This document shows, in pieces, positions 11,430-21,764 of a DNA stretch of 64,000 bases (positions are counted from its first letter, which is position 1; the number at the start of each line of letters is the position of its first letter). The stretch spans positions 744,001-808,000 of the forward strand of contig WOAB01000864.1 in the NCBI GenBank assembly GCA_027886185.1, read 5' to 3'. Source of the DNA: Rheum nobile. Taxonomy: Eukaryota > Streptophyta > Magnoliopsida > Caryophyllales > Polygonaceae. Under the pieces are notes generated by a model. That model ran no database searches and was not told where the DNA came from. It saw only the letters and a program-made list of their open reading frames with translations. A program made the position numbers and the translations under genes.

Positions 11430-11925
11430 TAGTACCCATCTTGGCCCATAAGGTCTTCCAAAAGTAGCTCAAGAACTTCACATCCCTATCCGAAACAATG
11501 GACCTAGGAACTCCATGTAATCTCACAATATGATCAAAGAAAAGGTTAGCAATATGAGATGCATCATCGGTCTTATGGCACGTAATGAAGTGTGCCATTT
11601 CTTGTGTCTTTCTTCCTTGTTTGTGTGTGTCCGTGTCTTGAGTCTGCATTGAAGGGAGGAAGGGTGAGATTTTGCAGTTTGTTTAGAGTCTAAACAGTCG
11701 TGCATCATTAGGGGGAGTTGTTAGTATTTCTTCCTAGATTTTAGGGTTTGTCTTCCAAAAGTAGCTCAAGAATTTCACATCCCTATCCGAAACAATGGAC
11801 CTAGGAACTCCATGTAATCTCACAATATGATCAAAGAAAAGGTTAGCAATATGAGATGCATCATCGGTCTTATGGCACGTAATGAAGTGTGCCATTTTGG
11901 AGAACCGGTCCACTACTACAAAGAT
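11244..11925 (-). repeat. Repeated integrase segment with an inverted piece of G1 leader
   Basis: The same integrase segment (encoding MAHFITCHKTDDASHIANLF through SDRDVKFLSYFWKT) occurs three times in direct orientation: about 11244-11419, 11431-11600 and 11750-11925. Between the second and third copies, 11597-11750 is the reverse complement of the G1 leader at about 15476-15630. The junctions show short shared bases (ATTT at one side, GT at the other). The rearrangement destroys the integrase frame. Confidence 0.85.
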
Positions 11926-12480
11926 GGAGTCTCTCCCTCTCTTAGACCTTGGTAATCCCAAAACAAAGTCCATGGAGATGTCTTCCCAAGGATGTTTGGG
12001 GATAGGTAAGGGAGTATAGAGACCATGAGGTTGCATCTTTGCTTTGGCACGTGCACAAGTCGTACAAGAGGCGCAATGCTTCTCTATGGCCTTGAGCATA
12101 TGTGGCCAATAAAAATGCTCCCTCAACACATGTAAGGTTTTAAGGACACCAAAATGTCCCATCAACCCTCCTCCATGAGCTTCTTGCACTAATGTGGGTC
12201 GAAGAGAACCCTTAGGGATACACAACTTTTGACCCTTGAATAAGAACCCTTCATGCAAGTAGAATTGGTCCATACTTCCATGAGACTTACATGCAACATA
12301 TATATCACAAAAATCAGAATCATGTGCATATAAATCCTTCATGAAAGTGAACCCTAGCAACTTGGCATCTAAGATAGTCAATAGTGTGTACCTCCTAGAT
12401 AGTGCATCCGCCACTACATTATCCTTTCCCTTCTTATGTTTTATGACATAAGGGAAAGACTCAACCCACCCACTTGGCAT
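11734..12480 (-). pseudogene. G1 RNase H end and integrase N-terminal half
   Basis: The frame starts in the end of RNase H (GKDNVVADALSRR), then the integrase zinc domain (HGGGLMGHFG with paired His, CASCTTCARAK with paired Cys) and the first catalytic Asp in WEDISMDFVLGLPRS. It ends at the segment duplication after FLSYFWKT. It overlaps the previous frame by about 20 bases, so a frameshift near 12470 splits RNase H from integrase. Confidence 0.85.
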
Positions 12481-14430
12481 GTCTTTTGTTGATCTTGTTT
12501 TGCCCTTTTAAATATTTCAATGCCTCGTGGTCGGAGTGTATGACAAATTCTTTTGGTAGCAAATAGTGTTGCCACACTTGTAGTACACGTACAAGTGCCA
12601 AAAGCTCTTTGTCATACGTGGGGTAATTCAGCTCGGCTCCCCCTAATTTCTCACTAAAATAAGCTATAGGTTTGCCCTCTTGCATAAGGACACCCCCAAG
12701 GCCTATTCCTGAAGCATCACATTCTATCTCAAAAGTTTTGTCAAAGTTTGGCAAAGATAGAAGTGGTGCTTGAGTGAGCTTGGCTTTAAGGCTAGTAAAG
12801 GCCGCCTCTTGCTTGGTGCCCCATTGGAACACCACGCCCTTCTTTGTGAGCTCGATGAGGGGAGTAGCCAATGTGCTAAAATCCCTCACAAAGCGGCGGT
12901 AAAAGCCAGCCAAACCAAGGAAACTACGGACTTGAGTCATAGTTGTAGGTGTTGGCCATTCGTGAATAGCCTTCACCTTCTCTTCGTCCACTCTCAATCC
13001 GTCTTTGCACACCACAAACCCAAGAAATACCACATGATCTGAATAGAAGTGGCACTTCTTGAAGTTGGCATACAACTTCTCCTCCCTAAGAACCTCAAGA
13101 ACATGTCTAAGGTGCTCAATATGATCCTCAAGATTATGGCTATACACAAGGATGTCATCAAAGTATACAACCACAAACTTGCCAAGAAATGACCTCAAGA
13201 CATGGTTCATGAGTCTCATGAATGTACTAGGGGCATTTGTCAACCCAAAAGGCATTACCAACCATTCATACAGCCCATATTTAGTTTTGAAGGCCGTTTT
13301 CCATTCATCGCCCTCTTTCATGCGAATTTGGTGTAACCACTTTTGAGGTCGATTTTGGAGAAAACACTGGCCCCATGCAACTCGTCAAGCATGTCATCTA
13401 GCCTAGGGATAGGATGTCGGTACTTGATAGTGATGTTGTTAATTGCTCGGTAATCAACACACATTCTCCAAGTACCATCCTTCTTAGGAACTAAGATGAC
13501 GGGAACCGCGCAAGGGCTAAGGCTCTCTCGAACATAACCCTTGCTAAGCAATTCATCTACTTGACGTTGGACCTCTTTTGTCTCCTCAGGATTAACCCTA
13601 TAAGCAGCCCGGTTTGGTAGTGTTGCCCCCGGTATGAAATCAATTTGATGCTCAATACCTCTTACCGGTGGCAACCCACTTGGCACTTCCTCTTGAAAGA
13701 GATCTTCAAACTCCATCAAGAGGTGAGTGATGGGCGTAGGGAGTTCTCCAAGGTCATCCAAGGTGAGTAAGCTATCTCTTGGTATGAGCAAAAGACATTG
13801 CTCACCTTGCTTGACTACTTGAATAACCTCCTTAGGCTTAGCCAAAAGCATATGATTGGGAACTCCTCCTTTGTTCCCAATTGCCAACTTCTTGCATGGA
13901 TTTGGCTCGGCCTTTTGTTGGGCTCTCCTTTGCTCTTGAGCCAAATGATCGGCCATGATCTCATGAGGTGACAAAGGGTGTAAAGTAATTCTCTTACCAT
14001 TCATGATAAAAGAATACTCATTTTTCACTCCATGATGAATCACGCCTCTATCAAATTGCCATGGCCTCCCTAGAAGGAGATGGCATGCGGTCATGGGAAG
14101 TAAATCACACACAACCTCATCCTCATATCCCCCTATGGTAAATTGAATTGTGACTTGCTCCTTGACCTTAAGAGGAGTGTTGGAGTTCAACCAACAAAGT
14201 GTATAGGGCTGTGGATGGGGAGTAGTAGCTAGGTGAAACCTTTCTACTACTTTTTGGTCAAGTATGTTACAACATGACCCTCCATCCACTATCACACTAC
14301 ATACTTTCCCCTTAATAGTGCACCTAGTGTGGAAGATAATCTCCCTTTGACTAGGTACACTTGGAACATCCGAGGTAATCAAAACCTTATTGGTCACCAA
14401 ACATTCACCTTGGGTAGCCATAACCTGCAA
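12461..14430 (-). pseudogene. G1 protease, reverse transcriptase and RNase H
   Basis: Two frames that together cover protease to RNase H. The first (14430-13318) has the protease-like VIVDGGSCCNILDQKVV, in which Gly replaces the usual Thr/Ser after Asp, then LLGRPWQFDR and the RT fingers DGTWRMCVDYRAINNIT. A frameshift near 13320 breaks the SGYHQIR region. The second (13321-12461) has WLVMPFGLTNAPSTFMRLMN, the catalytic YFDD near 13165, FLGLAGFYRRFVRDF, and RNase H with FEIECDASGIGLGGVLMQ and SDHEALKYLKGQ. All RT catalytic motifs are present; only frame is lost. Confidence 0.9.
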
Positions 14431-14433
14431 TTT

Positions 14434-14742
14434 CTATACAAGGTAAGGGGAAGAGCGTGTAGAAGTCAAACCGAGTTCTCCCCTTGAAGTGCTCACATTC
14501 GGTGGGGATTGGGACACCTCTTGAGATTGGCTCGGTGATGGGTCGTGAGCAAGATCCCACTTTTCCTCCATGACCTTCATGAAGGCAGCCTTCTCATCTC
14601 GAATGGTTTTCAAGAGTTGTCGAGTTCGCTCCTCGGCTTGGCGACCTTGATCTTCGGCTTCCTTCTTGGCGGATTGTATTGCCAATAGTAGTGTTTTCAA
14701 GGTGATCTCCGAAGCCATGTCCTTGTCCTTGGATCTCGACAT
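14434..14742 (-). pseudogene. G1 gag-like N-terminal remnant
   Basis: A short Glu/Lys-rich frame starting MSRSKDKDMASE with a likely coiled coil (AKKEAEDQGRQAEERTRQL) and a Ser/Pro tail. It stops just before the protease frame. The capsid core and CCHC zinc knuckle expected in a chromovirus gag are absent, so gag is either deleted between this N-terminus and the protease or was never complete in this lineage. Confidence 0.5.
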
Positions 14743-15737
14743 AGTGTCCTACACAAAGAAAACCCAAGCACAACAGCCCACAAGAAAGAAGACAACAAGT
14801 GATACCCTAGCTAGTAAGCAAGCTACAAAATTCAGTTTTAAACCAAAGAAAATTCGTAACTTTACTAGCTCAAAACTTGGTTAAGGTAGGGCTGTCTAGA
14901 TGCTCAAATTGACTCCAAAGACAAGATAAAATTGCACCACAACTTTAAGTTAATCCTTGTGCTAAGTCCACAACTTTCACAACACAAATGCAAGTACTTA
15001 GCCTCTGAAATTCCTTTACACAAGTTGAGTGACAATTATGGCCGAATAACAACAATGAGGAGCTTCACAATATATCAAACGAAAGGAAAATTCAACACAA
15101 GATATCAAGCTTTGAACAACCACTTTTCCAAGCCAAGTCTTTTTCTTTGTTGTTTTAATGGCTTGACTCTTCCGGTTTTTGTTTTTCTCTTGATTTTCGT
15201 CACTTTTTTTTTTTGAACACTAGAACAACTTAATAAACTGAAAATACAGAATTGATGGTCGGAATCAACACTTAGGAAATTCAAGACTTTTCCTACGCAA
15301 GAATGAAGATCGGTTGCTTCGGTTTGCACAAGAATAACCCTAGGTTGATTAAATGCCAAATACAAATATAAAAGACTCAAAATTACTTAGACTAAATGCA
15401 CTAATTAGGGCACGGCTGGTTGATGCAAATTGAAAGCCGAAATTTAAATTTCAAACGCATGTAACAAATGCAACAACAAACCCTAAAATCTAGGAAGAAA
15501 TACTAACAACTCCCCCTAATGATGCACGACTGTTTAGACTCTAAACAAACTGCAAAATCTCACCCTTCCTCCCTTCAATGCAGACTCAAGACACGGACAC
15601 ACACAAACAAGGAAGAAAGACACAAGAAATCCTACGAACTTTAGAGATGCAACAATGCAAGGCACGAAAAGGGAGAGCAAGTAAACTTCCGATTTTTCTA
15701 TAGATTGAAGGCCAAATTTAGAGAAAATACTTACGTA
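14743..15737 (-). other. G1 5' leader
   Basis: Untranslated region between the primer site and the first frame. No coding potential was seen. About 15476-15630 was copied in inverted orientation into the integrase region at 11597-11750. Confidence 0.6.
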
Positions 15738-15749
15738 GCTCTGATACCA
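15738..15749 (-). other. G1 primer-binding site (initiator Met tRNA)
   Basis: The minus strand reads TGGTATCAGAGC two bases after the 5' LTR end, the standard initiator-Met primer site of many plant LTR elements. Confidence 0.9.
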
Positions 15750-15751
15750 AA

Positions 15752-16781
15752 TGATAGCCCTTCGGATCTATGGAAGCCTCTGTGCAAGAATTGCTCTTGT
15801 TGTGGACGAAAATGGCAATTCTCCAAGGATGAAGAACTAGGGCACTTTCGGCACTTTTAGGGTTTTTGGGGGACGACGATGGAACGATCGGTTGGTGGGT
15901 GATTTGTGAGGGATAAGCACTCTCCTAGGTCTAGATATCACGCACTAAACCAAGGGAAAGTGACCAAGAGAAATCGGAGATACTACACACTCAAATCTCT
16001 CAAGGGAAAGCACTTGATCTTACGCACAAGTGTTGAACAAAGGGAAAAAGCTTTGAACTGAAAATATTCTTGGTTTCAATCTCATTCAACGTCCCAACAC
16101 AAATGAAACAAGTTTGCCTAAGTAACCTAGCATTCGGTTACTAAAGAAATTAAAAGAAAATACTAAAATTAACCTAATAAAGGCTAATTACGTGCCCACT
16201 AACCTAAACACACTTAATGGGCATTTTTAGGGAATTTAAATAAAGTCTAAAAATGTCTTAAACTGCAAGATTAAACCGGAAATATCATCGGAAATCATTT
16301 GAGCTTCATTAGGGCATTTAACCCGGACGTGGTCGCCGGCGCCGAGAAATCCGGAGAGGTCTCCAAGCATAGGACCAGGCTGGGCTCGGTTTGGCTTGGC
16401 ACTCCATGAGCCATCAGACCTCCCTTGAGCTGGTGGTGCAGTAGACGAGCTCGGGCCTGGGTGATTGTGCCAGGTGCGAGCTCGTGCCTTCGCTCCTCCT
16501 CACGTGCGGCCGCAATTCTAGGGCTTGACCTGGGGCTCGGCAAAGGTTGCCTTGGCTCGGCACTTTGGGCTCCATTGGTCTGGGGTGACTCCATGGAAGC
16601 TGTGGGTGCCTTGGTGGCCGAAGGAACTGGTGGTTTGCCGAGAGGAGTCTCCATGTGGCTTGGCGGAGAGTTAGGGTTTGCCGGCGAAGGATTAGGGTTT
16701 GTGCTTGCCTCGGTCTCCACCAGTGGCCTTGGCTCCTCTTGAATGATAGGCACCTCGCTGGCCATTTGCATAGTCATATCA
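15752..16781 (-). repeat. G1 5' LTR
   Basis: Same length (1030 bases) and TG...CA ends as 9573-10602, with about 15 mismatches by eye, mostly transitions. It is followed by the CTCCG duplication and the resumed RT of element T. Confidence 0.95.
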
Positions 16782-16786
16782 CTCCG

Positions 16787-17433
16787 AGCACACAACAGAT
16801 CTCCGCGATGTCTTCAACACCCTGAGAAGCAATGGAATGAGTTTGAACCCAGAGAAGTGTGTTTTTGGAGTACAATCAGTCAAGTTTCTAGGTTTCCTAG
16901 TCAGCACCAGAGGGATCGACGTAAACTCGGAGAGGGTTGAAGCGATATTGGCAATGACAGCCCCGCGGAATGTTAAGGAAGTGCAATGTTTCTTGGGTGC
17001 GGTAAACTATTTGGGCAGGTTTTGCGCCCGATTGTTGGAGAGGAGTCTCCCTTTCTTCAAGGCCCTTCGAAAAGTCCACAACTTCGACTGGACACTGGAG
17101 TGTGAGGCAGCTTTTGAGGACTTGAAGAGCCACTTGAAGCAACTGCCCACCTTGGCGGCTCCCGCACCCGGAGAAAAACTCTAACTGTACATTACAGTAG
17201 GCGATACCGCGATCAGCGCAGTCATTGTGAAGGATGCGCAAATACTAGTCTACTTTGTTAGCAAAACCATGCTGCTCGTGGAAACACTGTACTCGCCTGT
17301 GGAGAAGTTAGCCCTCGTCGTGGTCACGGCCGCCCGCAAGCTAAGGCCGTATTTCCAGGGCCATCCCATACAGGTCCTCTTGGATTTCCGCTGTAGAATC
17401 TACTCCACTGACCTACCCTCTCGGGCAGAATGA
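16787..17433 (+). pseudogene. T reverse transcriptase, C-terminal part and first RNase H
   Basis: Continues the RT broken at 9567. Visible are HTTDLRDVFNTL, LNPEKCVFGVQSVKFLGFLV, VKEVQCFLGAVNYLGRF, LPFFKALRK, and the RNase H block ending TAARKLRPYFQGHPIQV. A TAA at 17182-17184 interrupts it where the family has Tyr. Removing G1 and one target duplication keeps the same reading frame, which shows that G1 inserted cleanly. Confidence 0.85.
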
Positions 17434-18133
17434 CAAAGTGGATGGTAGAACTCTCCGAGTTCGACATCTCATACAAGAGTCGCCATGCTATCAAGGCACA
17501 ATCTTTGGCCAACTTCCTTGTCGAGGCCAGTTTCAGGGATGAGGCCATCGCGGAAGCAACATGGGCTCTAACTTGTTGGGTGCTTTTTTCCGATCGGGCA
17601 GTAAATGAAGGAGGCCGCGGAGCCGGCCTAGTCCTCACTTTCCGGGAAGAGAAAAAATGGAGTACGCACTGTCTTTGGAATTTGAGGCTACTAACAATGA
17701 GGCGGAATACGAGGGCCTCTTAGCGGGAATGGAACTGGCCCTAGTGAACGGAGCGCAAAGCCTGACTTGTTACAACGATTCTGAGGTCGTAGTGAATCAA
17801 GTGAAATGAACCTATGAAGCAAAGACGGGAACCCTGCCTGAGTATTGCGAGAGAGTGAGAACACTGGCCAAGGCTTTACGCCATTTTCAGATACACTCCA
17901 TCCCGAGGTCTGAAAACGCGGTGGCGGATGGCCTCGCGAAACTTGGCTCCAGGTCTGCTGGTTGCGCTATGGGTGTGGCCTACGTAGAAAGCAAGAGCCT
18001 CCCTGCCATCCGAATGCAAATGCAAGTCATGACGGTCAGCGAGACCCTCGATTGGAGGACACCTCTGAAGGAGTACTTGGAGAAGGGAGCATCTCCGTCC
18101 GACATGGCTGAAAGGCAAAGATTGCAAGTCTGA
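17430..18133 (+). pseudogene. T second (archaeal-type) RNase H
   Basis: Tat-lineage pol carries an extra RNase H after the first. Here KWMVELSEFDISYKSRHAIKAQ bridges the two domains, split by a frameshift. Further pieces are GGRGAGLVLTF, then in another frame the block ATNNEAEYEGLLAGMELA, SEVVVNQVK followed by a TGA near 17806, and IPRSENAVADGLAKL. A TGA near 18131 ends the frame before the integrase. The domain is complete in content but fragmented across frames. Confidence 0.75.
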
Positions 18134-18587
18134 GCTCCGTGCTTCTACACGAAGGGAGGCGGGTTGTACAAGAAAGGCTACAACTCCTCAGGCCTCAAAT
18201 GCGTCTCGTTGGAGCAAGGCCGTGAACTCACCGAGGAAATTCATAGCGGCACTTGCAGTAGCCATTCCGGGTGGAGGACTCTTGCCCACAAGGCCCAACA
18301 TGCCGGCTACTTTTGGCCCACCAAGAGAAAGGATGCTATGGAGGTCTCCCAGTCCTGCAACCCTTGCCAGATCCATGCTCTCGCCATCTTGCAGCCAGGG
18401 CAAGAAATGAAGATTTTAAGTGCCCCATGCCCTTTCGCCATGTGGGGAATGGATCTCCTCAGATCTTTTCCTCGTGCTCCCGGACCTTTTCCTCATGGTT
18501 GAGGGAGCCTACAAGCTAAAGAGGAAGGACGACAACTTGGTCCTGAACACGTGGAATGTCTTGCGACTGAAGAAGTACTTCCCGTAA
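18134..18587 (+). pseudogene. T integrase with the catalytic core deleted
   Basis: The zinc-binding N-terminus is present (EEIHSGTCSSHSG with two His, CNPCQIH with two Cys), followed by the start of the core (FAMWGMDLLRSFP). The sequence then jumps at about 18480-18498 to the extreme C-terminus (EGAYKLKRKDD, TWNVLRLKKYFP, stop at 18585-18587). About 250 residues, including most of the D,D,E core, are missing. The two parts are also in different frames. T therefore cannot integrate by its own integrase. Confidence 0.75.
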
Positions 18588-18736
18588 GCAAGGAAGCGAC
18601 GAGGGAGCCCAAAGGGGTAACACCCATGTAGGCTCTAATATTATGTGTAATGTAAACACCGACAGGGCCGGCTAGAAGCTAGACTCTTTTGTGATTAAGG
18701 CCCTATGAATGTTATGAAACACCACGCAAGTCAAGA
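18588..18736 (+). other. T region just after pol
   Basis: Short noncoding stretch between the integrase stop and the tandem-repeat block. Nothing recognisable. Confidence 0.5.
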
Positions 18737-19380
18737 AAGCAATAACTAAAGCAATATTGAGAAAGGCAAGGCCTGGGGAGGGGAGAAAGCAATAACTAAA
18801 GCAATATTGAGAAAATCAAGGACCGGGGAGGGGCAAAAGAAATAACTAAAGCAATATTGAGAAAGGCAAGGCACGGGAAGGGGCGAGAGCAATACTGAGC
18901 AACACCAAGCAATACTAAGCAATATTGGGCCTGGGAAGGGACGAGAGCAATACTGAGCAACACCAAGCAATACAAAGCAATATTGGGCTCGTGAAGGGGC
19001 GAGAGTAATACTGAGCAACACCAAGCAATACTAAGCAATATTGGGCCTGGGAAGGGGCGAGAGCAATACTGAGCAACACTAAGCAATATTGGGTCCGGGA
19101 AGGGGCGAGAGCAATACTGGGCAACACAAAGCAATACTAAGCAGTATTGGGCCCGGGAAGGGGCGAGAGCAATACTAGGCAACACCAAGCAATACTAAGA
19201 AATATTAGGCTTGGGAAGGGGCGAGAGCAATATTAGACAACACCAAGCAATACTAAGCAGTATTGGGCATGGGAAGGGGCAAGAGCAATACTAAGCAATA
19301 TTGGGCACGGGAAGGGGCGAAAGCAATACTAAGAAATACTGAAAGTAACATTGAGCCCGGGAAGGGGTGAGAGCAATATT
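18737..19380 (+). repeat. Tandem-repeat block in the T 3' region
   Basis: About eleven or twelve head-to-tail units. The first three are about 48-51 bases (core AAAGCAATATTGAGAAA). The rest are about 45-59 bases built around GAGAGCAATACTGAGCAACA, a second AAGCAATACTAAGCAATATT and a GGGAAGGGGC tail. Within each unit a shorter AAGCAATA motif repeats two to four times. Blocks of this kind between pol and the 3' LTR are typical of Retand and Ogre relatives and can seed satellites. Confidence 0.9.
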
Positions 19381-19990
19381 GAAATGACTAAGACAATAAA
19401 TGTGCAGGAACCAGTCCGCGTGAAAGTCAAGGAGCAACACCATACCAGCAAAAGCAAAACAAGTGAAGGCAATGACCCGCGGCAACAAAGCTCAAGGGAG
19501 GCTAAAAAACGACAACGGAAAATACAACGAAGCAAGAGGGAAACGGGAGCACCAAAACTGCATGGATAGTTAAACACCACAAAGCAAGGAAGTAGAAAAG
19601 GTGTGAAAACCACAAAGACGGGTACAACAAGAGACGAAACCAGGTGGCCAACAATGAGGAGAATCACCCTAAAGACTGCAAGATGTAAGGCCTTCGAGAA
19701 GTTGGGAGCAACCCAAAAAACGCAGCCAGACTGCTGCCGCGAGCAGGCGTAAACAAGTGAGCAAGGGGCTCAACCGCAAAGCAACACTGAAGCCGTAAAC
19801 CAAAGGCATGCGAAGACCCACAATTTCTAGTAATAAAAAGAGGAGCCGGCTACTCAATTTGCCCCGCGAGCTTCCCTTGGTACAGTGCACTCAAGCAAAG
19901 CCCCCGGGCCAAGGGGATAGGAGTAGCCCGACAACAGTAAAGAAACAAAGAACGAAAACAAAGACATGAGGAGAAGCAACAACAAAATAC
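19381..19990. other. T 3' region without recognised features
   Basis: Purine-rich plus strand without a supported gene. It lies between the tandem repeats and the poly(A) signal of the antisense unit. Confidence 0.4.
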
Positions 19991-19996
19991 TTTATT
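19991..19996 (-). terminator. Candidate poly(A) signal of the T antisense unit
   Basis: AATAAA on the minus strand in an AT-rich context (GAATAAAGTATTTTG). It is the first good signal after the antisense coding region, about 900 bases past its stop at 20915. The distance and lack of transcript data keep this tentative. Confidence 0.4.
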
Positions 19997-20914
19997 CATT
20001 GATAGAAGAGAGCAAGCCGTTACAAAATATTACAAAGAGGCACACCCGACCGAGAGCTACTAAGCCTAAAAAAGAAAACCTAGAAAGGCCCCTCCTCACG
20101 GGGATAGTCAAGGGATGCCCCTAACCCGATCGTGAAGGAGCCGAAAGAAAAGCGAGGCCGGTTTCAAATATCAGGATACATAACCTGACATCGTGAGTCG
20201 CGGCCTCTATACAACCTAACAACGTGAGCCGTGGAGTATCCCTAAAGGTTAGGAGGCACTAAGCGATCCCCAACCACATACAGTGACACTGGCTCACGAC
20301 GGCTAAGAGTGTAGAGCGCATCAGCATCCAATTGTTTTCTACCCGGTGGAGAACGCGAGCAAATTCGGCCGAGTAAGGGAAATAGTAAACCTCTCGCACA
20401 ACGTAGTTGGGATCCCCGACATTAGCCGAGTTGAAAATGGTGTCGAGAGTAAATCTGGTGGCGAGCAATGTATACCTCTGTCGGCGCCTGCCGATCTAGC
20501 GATGGGAGGCGGCCACGGCCCAATCTCCCTGACGCCTGGCCAGACGCCCTCTCCAGTAAACCAGCACCACCGCAACTATTTGAGGATCCTCTACAGCATA
20601 ACTACTTGGCAAAGGAGGAAAGCCGGGAGGTTGGTCCATCTGCTACTAGCTGCAAGAAGAATAAGGCAAGACAAACATGGAAGAACGCCGGAGAAGAGAA
20701 GTAGAAACACACAAGAAATGCAAGAAACGCAAACAATGCAAGTGATCAAGAAAGGAGAAGCCAATATATAGCGACGGTCGACCTCAACCGCCCGCAGCCC
20801 GAGGGCTGCAATAAATGTTCAATGTCATAAAAGTAATTTGTTCAAAAAATGCCTACAGCAAATTAAAGGCAAGAAACAGGAAGAGCAAGCAGAAGGAGCC
20901 ACCCGGCCATGGGC
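19997..20914 (-). other. Presumed 3' UTR of the T antisense unit
   Basis: Mixed-composition sequence between the antisense stop and the AATAAA signal. Short frames exist on both strands, but none shows a domain I recognise. Confidence 0.35.
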
Positions 20915-21764
20915 TCAATGGTCGGCACCCGACAACCTAGGGTCCGCGGCATCTTGGCGGCCTGTGTCCTCAGCATCTTCCAAAAGGGAAGCAAAGAGCT
21001 CGTCGTTATGAGCTTGCCTACTCGGCGGGTCTGAGAACATGTCGCAGCCGAGTGGCGACCTCATCCCTGTCACCGCGGAGTGAGCCTCGGCCTGCTGCGA
21101 AGAACTGGTCGGAAAAATTAAAGGCGAGGCGAACGCATTGCGGCTCCTCTTTGTGCCTCATTCTTTCCCGGGCGTTGTCGACCCCTCGAAGAGGGTAAAC
21201 ACGCCCCATGCTTCCAAGACACCGGGATGGTCGTCCACCACCTGACCAATTAGGGGAGGCCAGTAAATCTTAGCTCATCTCGGCCTTATTGGTTGGGGCG
21301 CGGATCAAACACAATAGGAGTCAATCCCGCATGGAAAACCATCTGATTCACGCCATCTTGACCCCGACCTCATACACGAAACGTGAGGAGTACGCACATC
21401 TTTGCTTGAGACGCGGCCCCTTCGCGAACTCATTTACTGCCTCGTACCGGATTGCCTGCATTTGGCCAACGAAGCTGGCAATGGTGACCCTTGAGCTCTC
21501 CACTTTCGAGAGAAGCCCTGAATACTCCTAGCCCAGGTGGGAAAGCTCCATCTTAGCCCCCTCGGTCTCTCGGTTGAGCCTGGCAACCTCCTACTCTACC
21601 TCTTCAGCCCGGTGCATCGCCTGGTACACTTGCTCCTCAGCTTGTCCAACGCGCTCCTCGGCTTGTGCGCTCTTCATCTTGTCACCCCAACACCTCTGCG
21701 TGCTATACTCATTGTTCTGCCTGCCTCATGTGCTCCCACAAAGCCTAGGCCCGCAAATGGCGCT
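20915..21764 (-). pseudogene. T antisense ORF, C-terminal part (coiled coil)
   Basis: Minus-strand remnant. From 21764 down it shows a Glu/Arg-rich coiled coil (EERVGQAEEQVYQAMHRAEE), then FVGQMQAIRYEAVNEF, then a C-terminal tail with EAWGVFTLFEGSTTPG and SSSQQAEAHSAVTGM, ending in a TGA at 20915-20917. This matches in layout the antisense protein type found in Tat-lineage elements: a coiled coil followed by a low-complexity acidic tail. Several internal stops show it is dead. Its N-terminal part is at 44126-45729, on the other side of copia A. Cellular role of the family is unknown. Confidence 0.55.

Larger units (their letters stand above)
9573..16781 (-). mobile_element. Element G1: chromovirus-like Ty3/gypsy retrotransposon
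   Basis: A 7209-base minus-strand element with two 1030-base LTRs that differ at about 15 positions by my count. Both insertion borders carry CTCCG (9568-9572 and 16782-16786). An initiator-Met primer site and a polypurine tract are in place. Pol order is protease, RT, RNase H, integrase, as in gypsy elements. The gag core is missing, pol has two frameshifts, and the integrase region is rearranged. It is inserted in the RT of element T. Clade is uncertain: the RT and integrase C-terminus look chromoviral, perhaps CRM-like because pol runs into the 3' LTR. Confidence 0.9.

Noticed and set aside
18746..19188. Minus-strand frames over the tandem repeats that look like membrane proteins (Leu/Ile/Cys-rich repeats)
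   Set aside because: They are translations of the repeated AAGCAATA units and have no independent support.
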